A stretch of 25,257 nucleotides of DNA from DASYXZ01 sp035934315 (GTDB lineage: Bacteria; Acidobacteriota; Terriglobia; UBA7540): positions 1-25,257 of the forward strand of contig DASYXZ010000140.1 in assembly GCA_035934315.1 (NCBI GenBank), written 5' to 3'. The notes beneath the pieces were generated by a model. It was not told where the DNA came from. It did no database searches and worked only from the letters and a program-made list of their open reading frames with translations. The position numbers and the translations under genes are program-made. How positions within the stretch are numbered: position 1 is the stretch's first letter; each line of letters begins with the position of its first letter. Shown here in pieces: positions 1-8,223 of the stretch.

Positions 1-1295
1 GCCAAAGCCTTCTTCACAATCTCGGCCGCGCGCGCGTAACCGATTACCGGATTGAGCGCGGTGGCGATGGAAGGCGTGCGAAAGGCGTAACGCGCGCACG
101 TTTCACGGTTGGCATGGATGCCCAGGACGCAGCGTCGCGCCACAACGCGGCAGGTATTCTTGAGGATTTCAATGGCGTGCAAAACATTCCAGGCCATCGC
201 CGGCATCATCACGTTCAACTCAAGCTGGCCCGCCTGGACGGCCAGCGCCACCACTGTATCGCAGCCAACCACCTGGAATGCGACCATATCCAGCAACTCG
301 GCCATCACCGGATTCACCTTGCCCGGCATGATGCTTGATCCGGGCTGCAACGCCGGCAAAATAATCTCGCCGAGACCCGTGTACGGGCCACTGGCCAAGA
401 GGCGCAAGTCGTTGGCAATCCGAATGAGCTCGAGCGCGAGGTTGCGCAAGGCTCCGGAAACTGCTGCCATCGCGAATTGGGATTGCATGGCCGCGCGCAA
501 ATCGCGGGTGACTGTAAGTTTTAAGTCGGTTAACTTCCTGAGATTGTTTATGACCAGGCGGGGAAATTTGGGGTGGGCGTTCAATCCGGTGCCCACCGCG
601 CTACCACCGATTCCGAGTTCAGCGAGCCCTCTGGCGTTTTCAGAAATGTTGCGGCGCGCATCACGAAGCGCCACTTCGTAAGCGGCGAATTCCTGACCCA
701 GCCGAATGGGCACAGCGTCCTGCAGGTGAGTGCGGCCGCTCTTGATGATGCCGTCAAACTCGCGTGCCTTTTTTTGAAACGCGGCCGCCAACTCGTCGAG
801 CGCCGGGTAAAATTCTTCAAGCAGCAGAAGGGAAGCCAGACGCATGGCGGCGGGATAAGTGTCATTGGTTGACTGCCCGAAATTCACGTGGTCGTTAGGG
901 TGAACGATCGCGTAGTCACCGAGCTTCCCCATCCGGCGGCCGGTTAAATACCAGATGGCGCGGTTGGCGATGACCTCATTCACGTTCATGTGGAAACTGA
1001 CGCCAGCCCCCGCCTGGTAGACGTCCACCACGAACTGATCGTTCAGCGTGCCGGCGGCCACGTCGCGTGACGCACGAGCGATTGCCCCGCCGATTCGCCG
1101 CGGGATCATCTTGAGAGACATGTTCGCTTCAGCACACGCGAGCTTCAAGAGTCCATACGCTTTCACGAGCATCGAATGCGCGCGCAGCCCGCTAATGGGA
1201 TAATTCTCCACCGCGCGGGCCGTCTGGGCGCCGTAGTATGCCGTGGCGGGAACGGCAACGTCGCCTAAAGAATCGTGTTCAATTCGTGATCGCAT
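1..1295 (-). CDS. aspA: Aspartate ammonia-lyase, C-terminus cut by left edge
   Basis: The product belongs to the aspartase/fumarase superfamily and would convert aspartate to fumarate and ammonia in the cytosol. About 431 residues are visible; the family is usually 465-475 long, so only the last few dozen residues lie beyond the window. The N-terminus (RIEHDSLG, then YYGAQTARAVENYPISG) is typical. HVNFGQSTND at about residues 136-145 has the STND form usual in aspartases, where fumarases have SSND. GRTHLQDAVP carries the conserved His, and the superfamily signature GSSMMPGKVNPV follows. GQLELN after the signature also resembles aspartases. I chose the ATG at 1295; an in-frame ATG at 1313 is possible. 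The usual GTS-x-NMN substrate segment reads GVSFHMN (residues 98-104), which is unusual. A fumarase is the main alternative, but less likely. Confidence 0.85.
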   Translation of the reverse strand, partial: MRSRIEHDSLGDVAVPATAYYGAQTARAVENYPISGLRAHSMLVKAYGLLKLACAEANMSLKMIPRRIGGAIARASRDVAAGTLNDQFVVDVYQAGAGVSFHMNVNEVIANRAIWYLTGRRMGKLGDYAIVHPNDHVNFGQSTNDTYPAAMRLASLLLLEEFYPALDELAAAFQKKAREFDGIIKSGRTHLQDAVPIRLGQEFAAYEVALRDARRNISENARGLAELGIGGSAVGTGLNAHPKFPRLVINNLRKLTDLKLTVTRDLRAAMQSQFAMAAVSGALRNLALELIRIANDLRLLASGPYTGLGEIILPALQPGSSIMPGKVNPVMAELLDMVAFQVVGCDTVVALAVQAGQLELNVMMPAMAWNVLHAIEILKNTCRVVARRCVLGIHANRETCARYAFRTPSIATALNPVIGYARAAEIVKKAL

Positions 1296-1397
1296 GGCGT
1301 CATTCCACGGCATCAGTGGCCGGCAGGGAATCGAACACTGGCGGGAGAAGCCTTCCCCTAACCCGGTCTTTTATTCATTCATTACGTCTGATAAGTC

Positions 1398-1425
1398 ATG
1401 TTATGTTAACTAGCGAGAGAGTCAA
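1398..1425 (-). promoter_or_regulatory. Candidate sigma70-type promoter for aspA
   Basis: On the minus strand TTGACT (1425-1420) is followed after 16 bases by TAACAT (1403-1398). The -35 box is close to consensus and the -10 box is weaker. It would give a leader of roughly 80-95 bases ahead of aspA. This is a match by eye, with no expression evidence. Confidence 0.35.
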
Positions 1426-1447
1426 TTCTGGCACGCCCACGATGAGC

Positions 1448-1840
1448 TTATTTACTGTCCGGGGCCTGTTTCTTGCCCTCCCAAGTTCCCTTTTCGTCTC
1501 CGTGAGACCATTCGCCCGAGAGCTTCCCGTCTTTAAATTTGGCCGTGAGCAGGTAATCGCCCTGGTCGGAGTCGATCTGAATCTGAAGCATTTTGTGTTT
1601 GAAGGTGGCGCTGGACAAATCCGAGGATCCGATGGGCGAGGTAACCGAGCCGGCTACCGTTTCCTTTTCCTGCTGAAGGTCTAAAGTGAATTGCATGTCA
1701 CCGCGAGAGCTGCCATGGGATGTACATTCCCACGTTCCGGTTAATGGTCCGGGCTTCAAACTTTTATCCCTGGCATGGGCAACGCCCGCGATGCCTGCCC
1801 CGACAAGACAAATTGTGATGGGGACGAAGCGGTGTTTCAT
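1448..1840 (-). CDS. Small secreted protein of unknown function
   Basis: I do not recognise this 130-residue protein. It begins with a basic start (MKHR) and a hydrophobic stretch ending in VAHA, a credible Sec signal peptide cleaved near residue 23. The mature part is rich in Gly, Ser, Lys and Asp, with alternating patterns that suggest a small beta-sandwich or lipocalin-like fold (LTGTWEC, QFTLDLQQ, ETVAGSVTSP, LSGEWSHGDEKGTWEG). Repeated GTWE and GEWS motifs point to paired beta strands. A good ribosome binding site (AGGAG, about 7 bases before the ATG) supports the start at 1840. It lies upstream of aspA on the same strand but 150 bases away, so is probably separate. It is likely periplasmic or extracellular; no enzyme motif is visible. 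Confidence 0.75.
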   Translation of the reverse strand: MKHRFVPITICLVGAGIAGVAHARDKSLKPGPLTGTWECTSHGSSRGDMQFTLDLQQEKETVAGSVTSPIGSSDLSSATFKHKMLQIQIDSDQGDYLLTAKFKDGKLSGEWSHGDEKGTWEGKKQAPDSK

Positions 1841-2011
1841 GGGTGTGCTCCTTTTTCTTTGCTTGAGTTCAAAGCTGCGAGTTAGTCAATGGTAACTGCC
1901 TCACAGAGGTTCTGGATTGTACAGGGGCGGCCCGGGAAGTTCCATAAATTAATTCTGTGGGGCGTGCGTGCGGTGAAGTAATTGGGTGGAAATTACGGCC
2001 CACTACTGATT

Positions 2012-3508
2012 TCAGCCAGCCTTGTCATGGCGCTCGAGATCCGGTGATGTGAGGTCCAATCTCTGGATTGGAATCACGCGGAATTCTCCCAACTTTTTTA
2101 ATTCCCCACTAAAGGCGGCGGCTTTGCCCACCAGGACGATGACGTCACGTTCAGGATCCAAGTAGCGTTGAGTTGCATTCAAAACTTCATCGGGTTGAAG
2201 GGTGCGCAGATCTTCCGGAAAGCGATTCCAATAATCGAGGGCCAAACCATAGACCATCAGGTTGAGCATCTGGGTGGCCATGCCTTCAGGGGATTCCACC
2301 TCGAGCGCCAGGTGTCCCGTCAAATAACTCTGCGCAGTTTGAAGTTCCGCCGCGCTGATCGAATGGTCGCGCAGGCGTTTCATCTCGTCGAGCACGAGGC
2401 GAACGCTTTTTATGGTTTCGGGAGATCGCGTAAAAGTCTTGGCCTCCCAACTTCCCAGAGTCTTGTAGCAATCGAGTTCGCTGGAAGCGCTGTAAGTAAG
2501 CCCGTGTTCGGTGCGCAATGCCTGGTAGAGGCGGTTGGTCGCCGGGCCGCCGAGAATTTGATTGGCCACGGACAGGGCCAGGTAATCCGTGCCCGTGCGC
2601 GAGATGGCCCGATTGCCAATACGGATTTCGGTCTGCACGGCATCGGGCTTGTCGATCACAACGATGCGCCTGTTTTCCGGGGAGTGCGCTCCCCCGCCCA
2701 TTGAATTGGCGTCGGCAGTGAACCGCGCGGATGCGGGCGGTCCATCCTGTGGCCAGCCCACAAAGAATTTCGCAGCCAGGTTATCAGCATCATTGGCGCG
2801 AATGTCCCCGACAATAAAAAGAATGGAATTCGAGGGACGGTAGTTCTGCGAATAAAATTCTCGAATATCTTTGTCGCTGATTCGGCGGAGCGATTCCGCC
2901 GTTCCGTCCGGTGGATGTCCATAAGGCGTCCCGTCAAAAGTGAGACGGTCGAAGACAGCGTCGGCAATATAAGCAGGATCATTTTGAGCAACCTCCAGAG
3001 CGGAGAGCGATTGCTTGCGCTGCCGTTCAATTTCCGCGGGCGCAAAGGCCGGGTGAAGCGCGATGTCGGAAAGCAGGTCAAAAGCAAGCTCTGTATGGTC
3101 CGTGAGAACGCTTATCGCGGCGAAGGAATCATCCCACTCGGCGCCGGTATCAATGGTTCCGCCGACGCGATCAATTGTTTGGGCAATCTCCTGCGCAGTG
3201 CGTTTCGTCGTCCCCTGGTTGAGGAGCGATGCAGCCAGTTGCGCCGTGCCAGGCAAATCCGGCGGGTCGGCCTCGGCGCCCGCCATGATGACCAGGCGCA
3301 AAGTGATGATGGGCAGTGCATGTCGTTCGATCACAGCCACCCTCATCCCGTTGGGCAGAACACGGACCGCCGGCAAAGGCAATCGAAATGGCTTTGACGG
3401 CGGGACGGTGGGCGGAAAATCCGAGGCAGAAACTGTTGTCAGCGCCAGAAACAAAGCGCCGTAACAGAATCGCGTTACAGTCCATCTCATGGTGCTGACG
3501 CTTTTCAT
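2012..3508 (-). CDS. M16 family peptidase homologue lacking the zinc motif
   Basis: This 498-residue protein has the M16 (pitrilysin/processing-peptidase) fold pattern: an N-terminal segment LPNGMRVAVIERHALPI, a middle FYSQNYRPSNSILFIVGDI, and a C-terminal domain with LGGPATNRLYQALRTEHGLTYSA. A signal peptide ends near residue 28 (LALTTVSAS), so it should be exported. The zinc-binding HxxEH of the family is replaced: the aligned position reads QLAAS (residues 90-94). It should therefore be the non-catalytic partner of the M16 protein encoded immediately upstream (3530-4900), like paired bacterial M16B proteins that work as heterodimers. It starts 21 bases after that gene's stop, with GAGGA about 5 bases before the ATG, so the two are very probably co-transcribed. 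Substrate unknown. Confidence 0.85.
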   Translation of the reverse strand: MKSVSTMRWTVTRFCYGALFLALTTVSASDFPPTVPPSKPFRLPLPAVRVLPNGMRVAVIERHALPIITLRLVIMAGAEADPPDLPGTAQLAASLLNQGTTKRTAQEIAQTIDRVGGTIDTGAEWDDSFAAISVLTDHTELAFDLLSDIALHPAFAPAEIERQRKQSLSALEVAQNDPAYIADAVFDRLTFDGTPYGHPPDGTAESLRRISDKDIREFYSQNYRPSNSILFIVGDIRANDADNLAAKFFVGWPQDGPPASARFTADANSMGGGAHSPENRRIVVIDKPDAVQTEIRIGNRAISRTGTDYLALSVANQILGGPATNRLYQALRTEHGLTYSASSELDCYKTLGSWEAKTFTRSPETIKSVRLVLDEMKRLRDHSISAAELQTAQSYLTGHLALEVESPEGMATQMLNLMVYGLALDYWNRFPEDLRTLQPDEVLNATQRYLDPERDVIVLVGKAAAFSGELKKLGEFRVIPIQRLDLTSPDLERHDKAG

Positions 3509-3529
3509 TCTGTCCTCAATTCCCTTCCC

Positions 3530-4900
3530 TTAATTTCCGAAGTTCTTGGACCGGCTATTAGCCGGAAAAACTTCAACGATGGTTACATTTTCCGGGACAA
3601 AATATTTTCGAGCTACGCGCTGAATATCTTCAGGCGTGACAGCGAGAAATCGTGCCAGCTCCGTGTTAACCAGATCTGCGTCTTTAAGGATCACTGAGTC
3701 GTATCCCAACTCTTCAGCCCGGCTCTTCACAGTTTCCCGGCTAAAGATAAAGTCGCGCAGGATTTGGTTTTTTGCTTTCTGCATATTATCCGGTGAAACC
3801 GGCTCGCTCTTCAATCGCTCGATTTCAGCGTTTACTTCCCTCTCGCCTTCAGCCGGCGTGTGCCCCGCGTTCAAAATGGCAAGAACAAAAAAAAGGTTGG
3901 GGTCTTCGGTGAAGTTGCCGGTACTTTGCGCATCCAAAGCGATCTGCTTTTCATAAACCAGGCGATGATAAATTCGCGAGCTATCGCCCTCAGAAAGAAT
4001 TTTGGCGGCGATGCGGAGCGGATAGGCGTCGGGCGTGCCATCGGCGGGCATGTGGTAGCCTTCCACAAAAGCGGGCAGCGCCACGTTTTGAATCAGTTTA
4101 ACCACTCGGCGCGCGGTTTGGGGTGGCTCTTGGGGAATTTTGCGATCCGCCAGAGGGCCGCCCGAGGCGATCGGCCCAAAATATTTTTGAACTAGCGCCT
4201 CGGCTTGGCTCGTTTTAAAATCACCCACCAACACGAGTGTGGCGTTTGAAGGAACATAATACGTGTCATAGAAATCTCGAATGTCATTCAGGCTGGCGCG
4301 CTCCAGATCTTCCATGCTCCCGATGGTCTGGTGACGGTAGGGATGTACGGTGAAGGCGGAGCGGTAGAGTGTTTCCACAACCGTCCCGTAAGGCTGGTTG
4401 TCAAAGCGCAGGCGCCGTTCCTCCTTCACGACCTCCCTTTCGGTTTTAAATACTTTGTCGTTAATCTGGAGGTTCCTCATCCGGTCGGCCTCCAACCACA
4501 ATGCCACGGGTAAATTGTTGCTCGGAACCGTTTCCCAGAAAACCGTGGCATCCTCCGTCGTATAGGCATTGTCGACGCCGCCGGAGCGGACAATGTATTC
4601 AGAAAATTGTCCGGAGCCAAGATTCTTCGTTCCATCGAACATCAAGTGCTCAAAGAGGTGAGCGAACCCGGTCTTGCCGGGAAGCTCGTTCTTTGACCCC
4701 ACGTGATACCAGACCTGGACTCCGGCCACCGGGGCGTCATGATCTTCAACCACCAAGACCCGCAATCCGTTGGCGAGAACGAGATTTTGGATCACCGTGT
4801 GAGGAAGTTTTACCGAAGCCGTCCCCGCCCGGTCCAACAGGACGAGGAGAATGACGATGACTGCGAAACGCTCGACGGGTTTTTGGCAGATGATCTTCAA
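3530..4900 (-). CDS. M16 family zinc peptidase (catalytic subunit), secreted
   Basis: This is a zinc metallopeptidase of the M16 family with the inverted motif HLFEH (about residues 81-85 counted from the start chosen here). A third ligand Glu lies about 76 residues later in REVVKEERR. The rest of the fold is typical: NGLRVLVVEDHDAPV, FYDTYYVPSNATLVLVGDF and a C-terminal half with RIYHRLVYEKQIA. I chose the TTG at 4900, just after the nadE stop codon, because it yields a compact signal peptide (MKIICQKPVERF, then a hydrophobic run, then RAGTA). An upstream in-frame TTG at 4948 would add 16 residues and overlap nadE. The protein should be exported and pair with the motif-less M16 protein encoded next. 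Substrate unknown. Confidence 0.88.
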   Translation of the reverse strand: MKIICQKPVERFAVIVILLVLLDRAGTASVKLPHTVIQNLVLANGLRVLVVEDHDAPVAGVQVWYHVGSKNELPGKTGFAHLFEHLMFDGTKNLGSGQFSEYIVRSGGVDNAYTTEDATVFWETVPSNNLPVALWLEADRMRNLQINDKVFKTEREVVKEERRLRFDNQPYGTVVETLYRSAFTVHPYRHQTIGSMEDLERASLNDIRDFYDTYYVPSNATLVLVGDFKTSQAEALVQKYFGPIASGGPLADRKIPQEPPQTARRVVKLIQNVALPAFVEGYHMPADGTPDAYPLRIAAKILSEGDSSRIYHRLVYEKQIALDAQSTGNFTEDPNLFFVLAILNAGHTPAEGEREVNAEIERLKSEPVSPDNMQKAKNQILRDFIFSRETVKSRAEELGYDSVILKDADLVNTELARFLAVTPEDIQRVARKYFVPENVTIVEVFPANSRSKNFGN

Positions 4901-4901
4901 G

Positions 4902-6542
4902 CTACTCGGTAAATTTCTGTGCGATGGGATAGCGTCGCCCGATGCCAAAAGCTTTGGCCGTCACTTTAAGAGCGGGCGCCGCCTGCTGGCGTTTGTATTC
5001 GGCGTTATTGACGCGGCGAATGGTTTGCCGGACAAGCTCGTGGTCCAGTTTGTATTTTTGGACGATTTCTTTCGCGCTCAAATTTTCTTCAATGAACGCT
5101 TTCAAAATAACATCCAGCAGTTCATACGGAGGCAGTGTGTCCTGGTCGGTCTGATTGGGGCGCAATTCGGCCGACGGAGCTTTTTCCAGACTGGCGCGGG
5201 GAATGCGCTCGACGGAGCGATTCGCATAGCGGGCCAGTTCATACGCCATGGTTTTCGGGACGTCGGCAATCGCGGCGAGCCCGCCCGCCATGTCGCCATA
5301 AAGCGTGCAGTAGCCCACCGCCAGTTCGGATTTATTGCCCGTGCTCAAAACCAGCGCGCCCAGTTTGTTGGAGAGCGCCATCAGGATGTTGCCTCTCACC
5401 CGCGCTTGAATGTTTTCTTCCGTTACGTCGCGCGGCCGTCCTTCCAACGCAGGATCGAGCGTGGTGAGATAGTTCTCAAAAATCCCGGTCATGGGAATCA
5501 CGCGGAAATCGATTTTTAGATTGCGGGCAAGCGCTTCCGCATCGCGAATACTTCCGGGCGATGAGTAAGGTCCGGGCATGCTGACACCCAGCACATACTT
5601 CGGACCCAGCGCGTCCGCGGCCAGCGTGGCGACGAGCGATGAATCGATTCCGCCGCTCAACCCCACAATGACTTTTCGGAAACCGCATTTCGTAACGTAG
5701 TCATGCGTCCCGAGGAGCAGGGCCTGGTAAACTGCTTCGATCTCTGAAGACGGGCCTTCGTGAATCTCACGCGCGCCTTCTTCCGTGTCGAAGATGACCA
5801 GATCTTCTCCAAACGATTTGGCTCGCGCGCAAAGCTCGCCCTGCGCATTGAACGCCATGCTCGAGCCGTCAAAAACGAGTTGATCGTTGCCACCGACCTG
5901 GTTGACGTACACCACCGGAAGGCGGTGGTGGACGGCAAGAGTCCTGAGCATATCGTGGCGAAACTGAATTTTCTCGGTGTTGAATGGGGAAGACGCGATG
6001 TTGATCAACAACCTGGCGCCCGCGGCCACGGACTCCTCGGCGGGATCGCGCGTATAGAGGCGCTTCTTCCAAAAATTCTTATCGTTCCAAATATCTTCGC
6101 AAATTGTCACTCCTATTTTCAACCCATGCAGTTCATAGAGGCCCGGCGTATTTCCGGGCTCGAAGTAACGCGACTCGTCGAAGACATCGTAAAAAGGCAG
6201 CAGGATTTTTGAGTAATCGAGCGCCACCTTTTTGTTGTGCAAGAGCGCGGCAGCGTCCGCAGCGGGTTTACCCTGTTGGACGTGCGAGTGGCGCACGTAA
6301 CCGACGAGCGTGGGAATGTCCGGCAGCATCGTGGCCAGACGCTCCAGCTCTGACTCCGAGCGCTCAAGGAATTCCGGCTTTTCCACCAGATCGCGCGGCG
6401 GATATCCGCAGAGCGCAAGCTCATGGAATATGACGAAATCAGCCTTGCGCTCGGCCGCGCAGCGCGCAAATTTCACGATGCGCTCGATGTTACCCGCGAA
6501 ATCACCCACCGTCGTGTTGATCTGAGCAAGAGCGATTTTCAT
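4902..6542 (-). CDS. nadE: Glutamine-dependent NAD+ synthetase
   Basis: This 546-residue protein carries out the last step of NAD synthesis, amidating deamido-NAD+ with ATP and ammonia released from glutamine. The N-terminal half is a nitrilase-type glutaminase with the expected triad: Glu41 (FHELALCGYPPRD), Lys112 (YSKILLPFYDVFDE) and Cys148 (GVTICEDIWND). The C-terminal half is the synthetase with the ATP-binding loop SGGIDSS (about 296-302) and STGNKSELAVGYCTLYGDMAGG. Length matches the two-domain bacterial form. The start is the ATG at 6542, giving MKIALAQINTTVGDF, typical of nitrilase N-termini. It is 22 bases downstream of the methyltransferase gene and abuts the M16 gene, suggesting one transcript. 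The peptidases have no evident metabolic link to NAD. Confidence 0.96.
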   Translation of the reverse strand: MKIALAQINTTVGDFAGNIERIVKFARCAAERKADFVIFHELALCGYPPRDLVEKPEFLERSESELERLATMLPDIPTLVGYVRHSHVQQGKPAADAAALLHNKKVALDYSKILLPFYDVFDESRYFEPGNTPGLYELHGLKIGVTICEDIWNDKNFWKKRLYTRDPAEESVAAGARLLINIASSPFNTEKIQFRHDMLRTLAVHHRLPVVYVNQVGGNDQLVFDGSSMAFNAQGELCARAKSFGEDLVIFDTEEGAREIHEGPSSEIEAVYQALLLGTHDYVTKCGFRKVIVGLSGGIDSSLVATLAADALGPKYVLGVSMPGPYSSPGSIRDAEALARNLKIDFRVIPMTGIFENYLTTLDPALEGRPRDVTEENIQARVRGNILMALSNKLGALVLSTGNKSELAVGYCTLYGDMAGGLAAIADVPKTMAYELARYANRSVERIPRASLEKAPSAELRPNQTDQDTLPPYELLDVILKAFIEENLSAKEIVQKYKLDHELVRQTIRRVNNAEYKRQQAAPALKVTAKAFGIGRRYPIAQKFTE

Positions 6543-6564
6543 TTTGAGACTGCCGCCGGTTTAA

Positions 6565-7221
6565 TTATAGCTGACCCCCGCCTTGGGCCGCAGGTTTTCG
6601 AGCAATCAACGCTGCGATGCCGCGGTCGATCCACCTTTCGCGGTAGAACATTACACGCCAGTCAGCGAAAACATGGAGCAATTCGGCGGGTTCAAGAACG
6701 TAAGCAGGATTCTTTGGGCCGATATTGAAGCGAAGTTGTTCGCGAGAAAATGTCTCATAAAATAGCAACCCGCCGGGTCGAAGAGATTCGCGGATTGGTG
6801 CATATAGCTTTGGATCGCGAAAGTATGTACAGACAATTACATCGAAAGCAGCGGGAGGAAAGGAAAAGCTTTCGAGGTCAGCCTGGACCCAATCGACAAT
6901 TACTTTTCTTTGTCGGGCCAGTTCCCTGCCCTGTTCAAGCGCCTTGCGGCTGAGGTCGATCCCGATGGCTCGCAGGCCGTGCTGGACGAGAAACACGGTG
7001 TTGCGTCCGCCGCCACAAGCAAGATCAAGTGCGCGGCCGGCGGCGGGAATGAGATTGGAGAATTCGGTAAGGATTTGGTGTGGCTCGACGGGAGCCGTCT
7101 TTTCACGAAATCGGTCGTTCCGGGAGATAAGTTCAGGCTTCAAATAATTCTTCAAATAATTAAATTTCGAAGCGACTGCCATCGGAAGATAATGAAGGCA
7201 GCGGGCATTAACCAGAACCAT
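6565..7221 (-). CDS. Class I SAM-dependent methyltransferase
   Basis: This protein of up to 218 residues has the glycine-rich S-adenosylmethionine loop ALDLACGGGRNTVFL (about 64-78), an acidic strand end IGIDLS, VQADLESF and the motif IV region FDVIVCTYF. The later part (RESLRPGGLLFYETFSREQL) is typical of the Methyltransf_11/TehB-like group. The substrate cannot be read from the sequence. An in-frame ATG at 7182 (MAVASKFNYLKN) is an equally reasonable start, since neither site has a clear ribosome binding site. It lies between rhodanese and nadE genes on the same strand with short gaps, consistent with an operon. Tellurite-resistance or ubiquinone-type methylation are possible family labels but not supported here. 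Confidence 0.85.
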   Translation of the reverse strand: MVLVNARCLHYLPMAVASKFNYLKNYLKPELISRNDRFREKTAPVEPHQILTEFSNLIPAAGRALDLACGGGRNTVFLVQHGLRAIGIDLSRKALEQGRELARQRKVIVDWVQADLESFSFPPAAFDVIVCTYFRDPKLYAPIRESLRPGGLLFYETFSREQLRFNIGPKNPAYVLEPAELLHVFADWRVMFYRERWIDRGIAALIARKPAAQGGGQL

Positions 7222-7222
7222 C

Positions 7223-7264
7223 GGGCTACAGCCCGCAGACAGCAGACAGCAGACAGCAGACAGC
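7223..7264. repeat. 7-bp tandem repeat beside a small palindrome
   Basis: A heptamer GCAGACA is repeated four times in perfect tandem (7235-7262), and the pattern runs two bases further. It begins where a short palindrome CGGGC-TACA-GCCCG (about 7223-7235) ends, and stops at the last codon of the rhodanese gene. The tract falls in the 42-base gap between the rhodanese and methyltransferase genes. It is visible directly; its role, if any, is unknown. Confidence 0.85.
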
Positions 7265-7635
7265 TAATCCTTCACGGTGGGAAACCCTGCCTCCGTCCAC
7301 CCGCGCCATCCGCCGTCCATGGAGACAACATTGCTGTAACCCATCTTCTGGAGGTTGTCCGCGGCCAGAGCGGAGCGGAAACCGCCGCCGCAATAAATAA
7401 TAATGGGCGCGTGGATGTTGGGAATTGTTTTCTCAATATCGCGCTCGATCACACCCTTGCACAAATGAATGGCGCCCGGCAGGTGTCCCCGAGCCCACTC
7501 GCTTTCTTCCCGGCAGTCTACCAAGCGGAAAGCTTCTCCCGCATCCATTTTTCGCTTCACGTCCAGCACTGTAGTTTCCTTAACCCGCTTTTTCGAGTCT
7601 TGAACGATTTTCAGAAACCCAGGCGCGTGATCCAT
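7264..7635 (-). CDS. Single-domain rhodanese-like protein
   Basis: This 123-residue protein is a single rhodanese homology domain, the fold that carries sulfane sulfur on a cysteine. The active-site loop reads YCGGGFRS with Cys82; the CH2A-like segment LVDCREESEWARGHLPGAIHL (about 38-58) and the C-terminal MDGGWRGWTEAGFP are typical. No signal peptide is visible, so it is probably cytosolic. The first 20 residues (MDHAPGFLKIVQDSKKRVKE) resemble the leader found in many single-domain rhodaneses. The start is supported by GGGAG about 8 bases before the ATG. It lies 95 bases downstream of the holin-like gene and upstream of a methyltransferase. An exact sulfur acceptor cannot be inferred; being a thiosulfate sulfurtransferase is only one option. 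Confidence 0.9.
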   Translation of the reverse strand: MDHAPGFLKIVQDSKKRVKETTVLDVKRKMDAGEAFRLVDCREESEWARGHLPGAIHLCKGVIERDIEKTIPNIHAPIIIYCGGGFRSALAADNLQKMGYSNVVSMDGGWRGWTEAGFPTVKD

Positions 7636-7730
7636 GATATTGTCTCCCGTCCATTTAAGATTTTAGCGACGATTGAAGAGGCCACGATTCCAAACCGCCC
7701 TGAGCACAGGGGATATTAAATCACCGCTGA

Positions 7731-8111
7731 TCATCGCCGCGATTCTCTGCTTTCCTCGCTCACCAGCAGGTTAAGAATAACGGACACGAGACTGACGATC
7801 AAGGCGCCCCAAAAAGCCGGGACAAAACCATCCACGTAAAAGCCTACATGAAACCATTTCACTGCGATGGCGGAAGCAAGCCAGAGTGTCAGCGCATTGA
7901 TCACAAAAACGAATAAGCCCAGGGTGAGGATGATGAGGGGGCAAGATAATAGTTTGAGTACCGGGCGCACAACGGAATTAATCAGGCCCAGGATTACCGC
8001 CATCAACGCGAATATTTTCCAGGCGCTGCCTTCCACCCGAATGCCCGGCACCAGCCATGCGGCGACGAACAGGGAAAAGCTCGTAATGGCCCAGCGAACA
8101 AGCAGCTTCAA
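7731..8111 (-). CDS. Phage holin family (YvlD-like) membrane protein
   Basis: This 126-residue protein has four hydrophobic segments (about 5-22, 32-50, 56-82 and 98-118) separated by short loops and ends in a charged tail EESRESRR. The conserved core GLINSVVRPVLKLLSCPLIILTLGLFVFVINALTLWLAS is characteristic of the Phage_holin_4_2 / DUF360 family (B. subtilis YvlD). Despite the name, these are usually chromosomal inner-membrane proteins with no known lysis role. The likely start is a TTG at 8111 giving MKLLVRW. It heads the minus-strand run that continues to the rhodanese. I see nothing viral around it. Function unknown; cell-envelope stress is a suggestion from other members, not from this sequence. 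Confidence 0.88.
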   Translation of the reverse strand: MKLLVRWAITSFSLFVAAWLVPGIRVEGSAWKIFALMAVILGLINSVVRPVLKLLSCPLIILTLGLFVFVINALTLWLASAIAVKWFHVGFYVDGFVPAFWGALIVSLVSVILNLLVSEESRESRR

Positions 8112-8154
8112 AATATTTCACCGCAAGTAATAATTTGAGACCCGTCTGCGCCCC

Positions 8155-8199
8155 AAAAGAAAAGCCCCCGGGGGTCGCACGAGGCGACGCCACCGGGGG
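8155..8199 (-). terminator. Rho-independent terminator after the Fe-S carrier gene
   Basis: CCCCCGG (8165-8171) pairs with CCGGGGG (8193-8199). Nested inside, GTCGC (8174-8178) pairs with GCGAC (8184-8188). On the minus strand the hairpin is followed by CTTTTCTTTT, about 25 bases after the stop codon of the gene at 8224-8550. On the plus strand there is no T-tract, so it acts in the minus direction. Confidence 0.88.
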
Positions 8200-8223
8200 A
8201 GGATGCGATTGAATTGTCCGGCA

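Noticed and set aside
1321..1346. Sequence resembling the T-arm and 3' end of a tRNA on the minus strand (GTTCGATTCCCTGCC)
   Set aside because: The T stem has a mismatch, no matching 5' acceptor strand or anticodon arm is found upstream, and no CCA is in the right place. At most it is a remnant or chance.
6564..6569. TATAAT on the minus strand before nadE
   Set aside because: It overlaps the methyltransferase stop codon, and no -35 box is found at the correct distance; the gene is better explained as part of an operon.
7235..7264. CRISPR-like repeat
   Set aside because: The units are only 7 bases in direct contact, with no spacers and no cas genes.
6910..7719. Open frame of 269 codons on the plus strand
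   Set aside because: It is antisense to the methyltransferase and rhodanese genes, both with clear catalytic motifs, and crosses the tandem repeat.
7731..8111. Phage-like origin because of the holin family name
   Set aside because: The family is mostly chromosomal; no other phage gene, integrase site or repeat is near.
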